Below are positions 6,710-11,679 of a DNA stretch of 11,679 bases, one piece after another (within the stretch, counting starts at the first letter, position 1; each line of letters opens with the position of its first letter). Both the position numbers and the translations under genes were made by a program. The notes under the pieces are model-generated. The model did no database searches. It was given only the letters and a program-made list of their open reading frames with translations, and was not told where the DNA came from. Source of the DNA: Rudaea sp. (GTDB taxonomy: Bacteria; Pseudomonadota; Gammaproteobacteria; Xanthomonadales; Rhodanobacteraceae); the NCBI GenBank assembly GCA_025934455.1, contig JAICYA010000025.1, forward strand, positions 1 through 11,679, read 5' to 3'.

Positions 6710-8143
6710 ATGCGCCGTCAGCTTTCCGTCATTGCCCCGTGTCTGCTCGTTGCCGCCTGCGCAGGACAGCCGCAGCGCGCCGCCGACAAGACGCCGGATG
6801 CCGCGGTGACGGCGCTGTACGCGCGGCTCGATGCCGACACCGGCAACTATCTTTCCGCGCGCGAAGCGGGAGACGCAACGGACAAGGCCAACGCGGCGCT
6901 GGACGATTTGCACACGGCGGCCGCGCAGTGCGCATCCACGCGCGGCTGCGACCCGGCGCGATTCTTCGCCGCGTTCGACAAGCTGCTGCGCACGCCGGCG
7001 AATGCGGCTCCGGGTGCGGCGGACAGCGCCGACGAATCGCCGGACGCGTCCGCCGAAGCCGGCGAAACGTCCCCGGTGGTGGCCGCGTTGCCGCAGGCCG
7101 GGCGTGCGGTCGCGCTGCTCAAGGGCCACAAGCTTGGCGACATCATCGCCATGAACGATCCGATGAAGGTGGCGATCGAGCAGTGGCTGACCCAGTACCG
7201 GCCGAACCTGATGCGTGCCTGGGAAAATTACCAATACCTGCGCCACGAGATGTGGCCGCAGTACGAGAAGGCCGGCCTGCCCGAGGCGCTGCTGTTCGGC
7301 ATGCTCGCGCAGGAATCCGGCGGCAAGGTGCACGCGGTGTCGCGTTCAGGGGCCAGTGGCCCGCTGCAGTTCATGTCCGCGACCGGCGCGCGTTTCGGCC
7401 TCGGCGTGGTCAACGGGTTCGACCAGCGCTTCGACCCGGCGGCGGCGGCGCGCGCGAACGCGGCCTACATCAACGAGCAGCTCGGCGTGTTCAACGACAA
7501 CCTGGAACTGGCGATCGCCGCCTACAACGGCGGCGAGGGTGCGATGCAGCGGCTCGCGCAGCGGCACGACGATGCGGGATTCTGGGATCCGAAAATCTAT
7601 TTCGCGGTGTCGCAGGAAACGCGCGACTACGTGCCGATGGTGCTTGCGGCGGCCTGGCTCTTTCTGCATCCGGAACGTTACAACCTGCAATTTCCCAAAC
7701 TGGATACGAGCCCTGCGCAAATCGTGCTCGCGCGACCCGCGTCGCTCGACGAACTGACCGTGTGTCTGGGCCAGGACGGCAATGCCGACGGCTGGTTCCG
7801 CACCCTGCGCAATCTCAATCCGTCATTCGACCCGCGCCAGAAGCTCGATGCCGGTACGCGCCTGGACGTGCCCGCGCCGCTCGCCGCCGACTATGCGAAA
7901 TTGTGCACAAGTGGAAAATGGGCGGAACTGGCGGCCGACCTGCACGCCGCCGCCTTGCCGGCGGCGCCGACGCAGCCTGCGCCGCGCCAGTATGTGGTAC
8001 GCAGGGGCGACACGCTTGGCGGGATCGCGCGCAGGCATGGTTGTTCGAGCGGAGAACTGGCGCGCCTGAACCATCTCAAGCCACCGCATTATTTGCTCAA
8101 GGTCGGCCAGGATTTGCGCGTTACCGGATGCCGCCGCGAATAA
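6710..8143 (+). CDS. Lipoprotein lytic transglycosylase, SLT plus LysM (MltD-like)
   Basis: This 477-residue protein is predicted to cleave peptidoglycan glycan strands with formation of 1,6-anhydro-muropeptides, acting from the periplasm while anchored as a lipoprotein. Residues 1-17 form a lipoprotein signal with lipobox VAAC and acceptor Cys17. Residues 18-135 are Ala-rich and low in complexity. The SLT domain spans about 180-325: the catalytic Glu202 lies in LFGMLAQESGGK, followed by SGASGPLQFM, AIAAYNGGEGAM and the YVPMVLAAAWL helix. One LysM (about 428-471; YVVRRGDTLGGIARRHG and YLLKVGQDLRV) would bind glycan. The order matches MltD, but MltD of E. coli has two LysM copies and this has one clear copy, so I give no symbol. 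It stands alone, divergent from the membrane protein gene and convergent with the small gene at 8207-8656. Confidence 0.93.
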   Translation: MRRQLSVIAPCLLVAACAGQPQRAADKTPDAAVTALYARLDADTGNYLSAREAGDATDKANAALDDLHTAAAQCASTRGCDPARFFAAFDKLLRTPANAAPGAADSADESPDASAEAGETSPVVAALPQAGRAVALLKGHKLGDIIAMNDPMKVAIEQWLTQYRPNLMRAWENYQYLRHEMWPQYEKAGLPEALLFGMLAQESGGKVHAVSRSGASGPLQFMSATGARFGLGVVNGFDQRFDPAAAARANAAYINEQLGVFNDNLELAIAAYNGGEGAMQRLAQRHDDAGFWDPKIYFAVSQETRDYVPMVLAAAWLFLHPERYNLQFPKLDTSPAQIVLARPASLDELTVCLGQDGNADGWFRTLRNLNPSFDPRQKLDAGTRLDVPAPLAADYAKLCTSGKWAELAADLHAAALPAAPTQPAPRQYVVRRGDTLGGIARRHGCSSGELARLNHLKPPHYLLKVGQDLRVTGCRRE

Positions 8144-8153
8144 CACCGGCACC

Positions 8154-8180
8154 AAAGAAAACGCCGGGAATCCCCGGCGC
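8154..8180 (-). terminator. Intrinsic terminator of the small minus-strand gene
   Basis: Read on the minus strand, a perfect 7-bp GC stem (arms 8173-8179 and 8162-8168, CGCCGGG with CCCGGCG, 4-nt loop) is followed at once by TTTTCTTT (8161-8154). This is a textbook rho-independent terminator for the gene ending at 8207. In the plus direction the hairpin lacks a T-tract, so it would serve the lytic transglycosylase transcript less well. Confidence 0.85.
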
Positions 8181-8206
8181 GAAGTATCGACGTTGGAAAG
8201 CGGGGT

Positions 8207-8656
8207 TCAGGCGGCGGCTTGGCCTTTTTGCTGCGCCGCCCACGGCGAGTCGGCGGAACTCGCCGGCATGGATTCCTTGAGCAGGCGCAGCGTGCGCATC
8301 AGGTGGCGATGCAACTGCTGCATGTCGCCGTACGCCGATTCCTTGGTCTCGTAGTACGCCACGGTCAGCCACAACGCAATGCCGCGCAATTGCAGATGTT
8401 GGTTGTCGGCCTTCATGCGTGCATAGCCGATGTCGGTGCCATTGCCCCAGGGCTGGTAGCGCTGGCCTTGGTCCACGGTGCCGTACAGGTGCGGGAATTC
8501 GCACTTGGCCGCGCTGGCAAATTCGCGCATGGCGATCGCCGCCAGTTGCCGGCGGGTGACGAGCGGTAACTCGGATATGGTCTTCTCGATCTCGCGGAAC
8601 TGGCGGTTGAGCTGGATCGAGCGGGTCAGAGCGATGATTCGGGTAACAATACGCAT
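8207..8656 (-). CDS. Small conserved-looking protein of unknown function
   Basis: I do not recognise this 149-residue protein. It has no signal peptide and no clear membrane segment. The first 60 residues are basic and helical (RIVTRIIALTRSIQLNRQFREIEKTI, then LVTRRQLAAIAMREFASAA). The middle has an aromatic/Gly-rich part (YQPWGNGTDIGYARM), and residues 90-127 look helical again (LQLRGIALWLTVAYYET, HRHLMRTLRLLKES). The Ala/Gln-rich tail is probably disordered. The ATG at 8656 has a good Shine-Dalgarno (AGGGG, 8667-8663, 6-nt spacing). An in-frame GTG at 8698 would add 14 residues and cannot be excluded. A strong intrinsic terminator follows, which supports a real, single-gene transcript. The upstream region has Crp-like half-sites. 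The codon pattern is like its neighbours. Confidence 0.8.
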   Translation of the reverse strand: MRIVTRIIALTRSIQLNRQFREIEKTISELPLVTRRQLAAIAMREFASAAKCEFPHLYGTVDQGQRYQPWGNGTDIGYARMKADNQHLQLRGIALWLTVAYYETKESAYGDMQQLHRHLMRTLRLLKESMPASSADSPWAAQQKGQAAA

Positions 8657-8728
8657 GCGAAGCCCCTGTAATTTCCCAACTGTATTGGTCGTGTTCACTG
8701 TCGAACCTTACCAGACCTCTAATGACTA

Positions 8729-8743
8729 ACGTGCAAAGCACGT
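8729..8743. repeat. Perfect inverted repeat ACGTGC-AAA-GCACGT
   Basis: Two exact 6-bp arms flank three A residues, 73 bp upstream of the ATG of the small gene (31 bp from its alternative GTG). The 3' arm abuts the first TCACATTT half-site, so both may belong to one operator. Confidence 0.5.
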
Positions 8744-8770
8744 CACATTTCGACGTATCGCGTCACATTT
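8741..8770. repeat. Two direct repeats of CGTCACATTT, 20 bp apart
   Basis: Exact 10-mers at 8741-8750 and 8761-8770 repeat with a period of 20 bp, about two helical turns, placing them on one DNA face. Each contains TCACATTT, identical to a half-site of the Crp/Clp consensus, but arranged in direct rather than inverted order. The first also has an imperfect inverted partner (TGCAA, 8732-8736) at the 6-bp Crp spacing. Confidence 0.5.
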
Positions 8771-8848
8771 TGATGGATGCCGAGGAAAATTGCACGCGGT
8801 TTGTTTTCGACGAAATTGTTCTTTAAAAAATAAATATTTATCAACATG

Positions 8849-9694
8849 TTACATATTTATCCGTCCAATCGGTTGACCGCAAAGAACCGATGTTTGTACG
8901 GACAAGAATGCATCGAGTTCAATCGTGCCGGCGGGTAATAACACGATAACGGTGGATCCCATGTTGAAGCGAGCGAGTTCCGCGCCGCGTTCGAGACGGA
9001 TGTCCTCGCCGCGCCAGTCCTTGCGCACGACCGCGCTGGCATAGGGCGGGATTTCCACGCCGCTCCAGGCGGTTTCCACGCCCGATACGAGCATGGCGCC
9101 GACCATGACGACCACAAACGGTCCGTGCGCCCCGTCGAAATGGCAGACCAGGCGTTCGTTGCGGGCGAACAGCCGCGGCACCGCTTCGACGGCGAACGGC
9201 GCGACGCTGAACAGGCGTCCGGGAATGTGCAGGGTTTCGCGCAAGCGTCCGGCCATCGGTGCATGCACGCGGTGGTAGTCGCGCGGCGACAGGTAGACGG
9301 TGATGAACTGACCATTCGAGTACGCCGCAGCGGCAGCTTCATCGCCGAGCAGTTCGTCGGCGGAAAAATCCTGGCCCTTGGCCTGGAAGATGCGCCCGTC
9401 ATGGATCGACCCGTATTGACTGATACGGCCGTCGGCGGGACAGATGATCGCGCGGGGATCATCGGGCATTGGCCTCGCATCAGGTTTGAGGGCGCGGGTA
9501 AAGAAGGCGTTGAAGCTCGAATACGCGAACGGGTCCGGTTGCTCGGCCTGGCTCATGTCGACGGCGTAGGCCTTCACCACGCGGCCGATCAGGAAATTCT
9601 TCCACGGCGCCCAGGTCCAGCGCGTCGCCCAGTAGACCAGGCGCGACAGCGCGCGGTGCGGCAGCACGTACTGCACGAGTACGGAAAGTCGCAT
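8849..9694 (-). CDS. psd: Phosphatidylserine decarboxylase proenzyme
   Basis: This 281-residue inner-membrane protein converts phosphatidylserine to phosphatidylethanolamine. It is made as a proenzyme and cleaves itself to yield a pyruvoyl cofactor. The cleavage motif is Gly246-Ser247-Thr248 (FNMGST), so the alpha chain would begin at Ser247. The proposed Asp-His-Ser triad is visible as Asp88 (CPADGR), His144 (YHRVHAP) and Ser247. FNAFFTR (61-67) and DYHRVHAP are also typical of the bacterial membrane-bound PSD family, and the length is close to the E. coli enzyme's. The ATG lies 2 nt after the stop of the SCO gene and has no Shine-Dalgarno, so it depends on upstream translation. The C-terminal end, next to the AT-rich tract, shows no strong terminator. 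Confidence 0.95.
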   Translation of the reverse strand: MRLSVLVQYVLPHRALSRLVYWATRWTWAPWKNFLIGRVVKAYAVDMSQAEQPDPFAYSSFNAFFTRALKPDARPMPDDPRAIICPADGRISQYGSIHDGRIFQAKGQDFSADELLGDEAAAAAYSNGQFITVYLSPRDYHRVHAPMAGRLRETLHIPGRLFSVAPFAVEAVPRLFARNERLVCHFDGAHGPFVVVMVGAMLVSGVETAWSGVEIPPYASAVVRKDWRGEDIRLERGAELARFNMGSTVIVLLPAGTIELDAFLSVQTSVLCGQPIGRINM

Positions 9695-9696
9695 GT

Positions 9697-10335
9697 TCAG
9701 TGGCCGGCAGCGAGCGTGGCCAGATCCTCCGCGATCGCTTTCGCGACGAACGGCGGGCGGAAAATGCCGGCTTCGCGGCCCTGCGGATCGACGATCACCG
9801 CGGCGGCGCTGTGGTCGACTTCGATCTTGCCGTTCGCATCGGTCGAGCGCGAGTAGACCAGGCCAAGCGCGCGCGTGAGTGGCGTCAATTCATCGTCGAG
9901 TCCGGTTGCAGCGACGAAATCGGGATCGAAATAGCTCACGTACTTGCGCAGCACGTCCGGTGTGTCGCGCTGCGGATCGACCGAGATGAAATCGAAGCGC
10001 ACTTTTCCGGTGACGCCGCGCGCCGCGAGATCCTTCCAGGCCTGCTTGAAGGTCGTCAGCGTGGTCGGGCACACATCCGGGCAACTGGTGTAGCCGAAGT
10101 AGACGACGGTCCAGTGCCCGCGCCAGTCGGCAAGGGTCAGCGGCTGGCCGCTGGCCTGGGTCAAGTGGAATTCGGGGATCGCCCGCGGTGCGGGATACAG
10201 CACCGCGTTCTCGAGTCTGGGCTGCTCCGATGTGGCGAAGAAACGCTGGCCCAGCCAAAGGCCAAGCGCGACCGCCATGGCGGCGGCCACGAAGAGCCAG
10301 ATCGGTATCGAGGATGCATTGCGCGGCGTATTCAT
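9697..10335 (-). CDS. SCO1/SenC family copper chaperone
   Basis: This 212-residue protein is membrane-anchored by an N-terminal helix (about residues 10-30) with a thioredoxin-like domain in the periplasm. The family delivers copper to the CuA or CuB site of cytochrome c oxidase or keeps its thiols reduced. The copper ligands are visible: Cys85 and Cys89 (TSCPDVCPTTL) and His175 (EVDHSAAAVIVD). FISVDPQRDTPDVLRKYV is also typical of the family. No cytochrome oxidase gene is in the window. The ATG at 10335 is preferred: it puts the anchor at the N-terminus and lies exactly 6 nt after a consensus TATAAT. Longer in-frame extensions would read back into prmB. psd follows with a 2-nt gap, so the two should share one mRNA. 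Confidence 0.93.
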   Translation of the reverse strand: MNTPRNASSIPIWLFVAAAMAVALGLWLGQRFFATSEQPRLENAVLYPAPRAIPEFHLTQASGQPLTLADWRGHWTVVYFGYTSCPDVCPTTLTTFKQAWKDLAARGVTGKVRFDFISVDPQRDTPDVLRKYVSYFDPDFVAATGLDDELTPLTRALGLVYSRSTDANGKIEVDHSAAAVIVDPQGREAGIFRPPFVAKAIAEDLATLAAGH

Positions 10336-10341
10336 CCGCGC

Positions 10342-10347
10342 ATTATA
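10342..10347 (-). promoter_or_regulatory. Consensus -10 placing the transcript start at the SCO ATG
   Basis: TATAAT (minus strand, 10347-10342) matches the -10 consensus at all six positions. Six bases separate it from the ATG at 10335, so the normal transcription start would fall on or next to the A of the ATG. No Shine-Dalgarno is seen. No good -35 is found at 16-18 bp. Confidence 0.5.
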
Positions 10348-10362
10348 ACGGGCGCCTTCGCC

Positions 10363-10368
10363 TATACT
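10363..10368 (+). promoter_or_regulatory. Candidate -10 of prmB-aroC
   Basis: TATACT matches the -10 consensus at five of six positions, 27 nt before the GTG of prmB. Transcription would begin near 10375. An AGGG (10381-10384) could serve as a weak Shine-Dalgarno. No clear -35 is visible. It lies 15 bp from the divergent -10, so the two promoters would interfere. Confidence 0.4.
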
Positions 10369-10395
10369 GGCGATCTTGTTAGGGTTGGCAGCGCT

Positions 10396-11316
10396 GTGAC
10401 CGCAGAACTTTCCACCATCATCGACTTCATCCGCTACGGCGCCAGCCGTTTCGCCGCGGCCGGACTCACGTTCGGCCACAGCTACGACAACGCGCTGGAC
10501 GAGGCCACGCATCTGGTCCTGCACACGCTGCACCTGCCGCACGACCTGTCGCCGGCCTACGGTTCGGCCAAGCTGACCGCCGCCGAGAAAAAGGCCGTGC
10601 TTGGGCTCATCGAGCGCCGTGTGAAGGAACATAAACCGGTCGCGTATCTCACCGGCGAGGCGTGGTTCGCGGGCCTGAAATTCAAATCCGACGAGCGCGC
10701 ACTCGTGCCGCGATCACCGATCGCCGAGACGATCCAGAACGGGTTCTCGCCGTGGCTTGACGGCACGGTCGTGCATCGCGCGCTGGATTTGTGCACGGGT
10801 TCCGGCTGCATCGGCATCGCCATGGCCGCGCACAATCCGGATTGGCGCGTGGACCTTGTCGACATCAGCGACAAGGCGCTGGCGCTGGCGCGCGAGAACA
10901 TCGCGTTCCAGCACGTCGAAGATCGCGTGCGTGCGCTCAAATCCGATCTGTTCGCCGGGCTCAAGGGTGAGGTTTACGACCTGATCGTGACGAATCCGCC
11001 GTATGTCACCGAGCAGGAATTCGCCGCGCTTCCGCCCGAATACGGCCATGAGCCGGCGCTAGGTTTGACGGCCGGCGAAGACGGGCTGGATTTTGCGCTG
11101 CGCATCCTCGACGAGGCGCCGCGGCACCTGAGCGCGGATGGCTGGCTGATCTGCGAAGTGGGCGAGGCCGAACGTGCGCTTGGCGCGCTGCTGCCGAGGT
11201 TGCCGTTCAACTGGATCGAGTTCGCGGTCGGGCAGATGGGCGTGTTCGCGATTGCGCGCGCGGACATCGTCAAGCATGCGAAGGCGATCAAGTCGGCGTT
11301 GGCGAAGCGAAAATAA
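10396..11316 (+). CDS. prmB: Ribosomal protein L3 glutamine methyltransferase PrmB
   Basis: This 306-residue enzyme transfers a methyl group from S-adenosylmethionine to the N5 of a glutamine in ribosomal protein L3 (Gln150 in E. coli). The N-terminal helical domain (about 1-95) includes [13 protein letters not shown] and [13 protein letters not shown]. The SAM-binding motif I is [14 protein letters not shown] (131-144), motif II is around [18 protein letters not shown] (152-169), and NPPYV (200-204) is the substrate motif of N5-glutamine methyltransferases. The length is close to E. coli PrmB (310). The N-terminal pattern and the adjacent aroC distinguish PrmB from the release-factor enzyme PrmC. 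The GTG at 10396 is the start that fits this domain; the frame stays open upstream but runs antisense to the SCO gene. The stop overlaps the aroC ATG by one base (TAATG). Confidence 0.95.
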   Translation: MTAELSTIIDFIRYGASRFAAAGLTFGHSYDNALDEATHLVLHTLHLPHDLSPAYGSAKLTAAEKKAVLGLIERRVKEHKPVAYLTGEAWFAGLKFKSDERALVPRSPIAETIQNGFSPWLDGTVVHRALDLCTGSGCIGIAMAAHNPDWRVDLVDISDKALALARENIAFQHVEDRVRALKSDLFAGLKGEVYDLIVTNPPYVTEQEFAALPPEYGHEPALGLTAGEDGLDFALRILDEAPRHLSADGWLICEVGEAERALGALLPRLPFNWIEFAVGQMGVFAIARADIVKHAKAIKSALAKRK

Positions 11317-11679
11317 TGTCGAGCAATTCCTTCGGAAAACTCTTCACCGTGACCACGTTTGGCGAAAGCCACGGCCCGGCCATCGGCTGCGTAATCGACG
11401 GCTGTCCGCCGGGGCTGGACATCGCGCCGGAGGAATTCCGCCGCGACCTGACGCGCCGCGCGACCGGCACATCGAAGTACACCTCGCAACGGCACGAGGC
11501 CGATGAGGTCGAAATTCTTTCCGGCGTGTTCGAGGGCCGCACGACGGGTACGCCGATAGCGATGCTGATCCGCAACACCAATGCGCGCTCGAAGGATTAC
11601 GACGAGATCCGCGACGTGTTCCGACCTGGCCACGCCGACTACACCTATTGGCAGAAATACGGCATCCGCGACCATCGCG
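11316..11679 (+). CDS. aroC: Chorismate synthase, 3' end missing (window edge)
   Basis: The first 121 codons encode the N-terminus of chorismate synthase, the last shikimate-pathway enzyme, which eliminates phosphate from 5-enolpyruvylshikimate-3-phosphate using reduced FMN. The signature [10 protein letters not shown] is at residues 15-24, with His19 the proposed active-site histidine. [50 protein letters not shown] and [10 protein letters not shown] are typical. The family is about 360 residues, so about two-thirds of the protein lies beyond the window. The start overlaps the prmB stop by one base, so translation should be coupled to prmB, a gene order common in gammaproteobacteria. Confidence 0.97.
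   Translation, partial: MSSNSFGKLFTVTTFGESHGPAIGCVIDGCPPGLDIAPEEFRRDLTRRATGTSKYTSQRHEADEVEILSGVFEGRTTGTPIAMLIRNTNARSKDYDEIRDVFRPGHADYTYWQKYGIRDHR

Larger units (their letters stand above)
8657..8848. other. Non-coding stretch with repeats and an AT-rich island
   Basis: This gap between psd and the small minus-strand gene holds a perfect inverted repeat (8729-8743), two exact 10-bp direct repeats (8741-8750 and 8761-8770), and an AT-rich tract (about 8815-8861) with the palindrome TAAATATTTA (8831-8840). On the minus strand the tract reads as a T-run after psd (TTTTTT at 8830-8825), but without a GC stem. I see no rRNA, tRNA or convincing ORF here. Confidence 0.6.

Noticed and set aside
8722..8826. 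Plus-strand 34-codon ORF in the psd/small-gene gap (starts MTNVQSTSHFD)
   Set aside because: There is no Shine-Dalgarno or promoter in front of it, and it lies across the palindrome and direct repeats, which explain the sequence better. It has no recognisable motif.
8825..8851. AT-rich tract after psd as an intrinsic terminator
   Set aside because: There is a T-run but the only palindrome (TAAATATTTA) is a loopless AT stem, too weak for a confident terminator call.
9700..10395. Long upstream extension of the prmB frame
   Set aside because: It is antisense to the SCO gene, has no PrmB-like sequence, and exists only because GC-rich coding DNA leaves the opposite frame open. The GTG at 10396 fits the family length.
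1..11679. CRISPR arrays, tRNA/rRNA genes, IS elements, prophage or integrase genes
   Set aside because: I looked on both strands for regularly spaced repeats, cloverleaf-like segments, transposase motifs and integrase signatures and saw none. The only internal repeats are the Ig domains and the short repeats near 8730-8770.

Overview
The window is GC-rich, densely packed bacterial chromosomal DNA. Gene content (rimO, a DUF3025 gene, greB-type gene, psd, a SCO1/SenC-type gene, and prmB directly followed by aroC) points to a gammaproteobacterium. The high GC, and the general look of the proteins, suggest the Xanthomonadales/Lysobacterales (Rhodanobacteraceae-like). That placement is inference; there is no rRNA gene here to anchor it.

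Layout. On the left, a secreted TPR-type protein (minus strand, running off the edge) is divergent from a plus-strand pair, rimO and a DUF3025 gene, separated by 2 nt. Next comes a small accessory-looking block on the plus strand: a VapB/VapC-type toxin-antitoxin pair (1-nt overlap) and an exported protein with two Ig-like repeats and a C-terminal segment resembling an IPTL-CTERM sorting signal. That gene meets a greB-type gene tail to tail, the two stop codons sharing a CTAG. greB is itself overlapped (ATGA) by an upstream membrane protein with about six membrane segments and a TPR-like tail. Divergent from this pair is a lipoprotein lytic transglycosylase with a C-terminal LysM. It converges on a small unrecognised conserved-looking gene that has a clear intrinsic terminator. 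A 190-bp non-coding stretch with inverted and direct repeats follows. The right side holds a minus-strand pair (SCO1/SenC then psd, 2-nt gap), divergent from prmB-aroC, with two -10 elements packed into 60 bp between them. aroC is cut by the window edge.

Functionally these are mostly independent housekeeping genes: ribosome-associated modification (RimO on S12, PrmB on L3), transcript cleavage (GreB), peptidoglycan remodelling (lytic transglycosylase), phospholipid synthesis (Psd), copper delivery to cytochrome oxidase (SCO), and aromatic amino-acid synthesis (AroC). I did not find a convincing undescribed multi-gene system. The items most worth checking are a candidate leaderless promoter for the SCO gene, the exported Ig/sorting-signal protein, Crp-like half-sites in direct repeat upstream of the unrecognised gene, and the translational coupling of greB to a membrane TPR protein.
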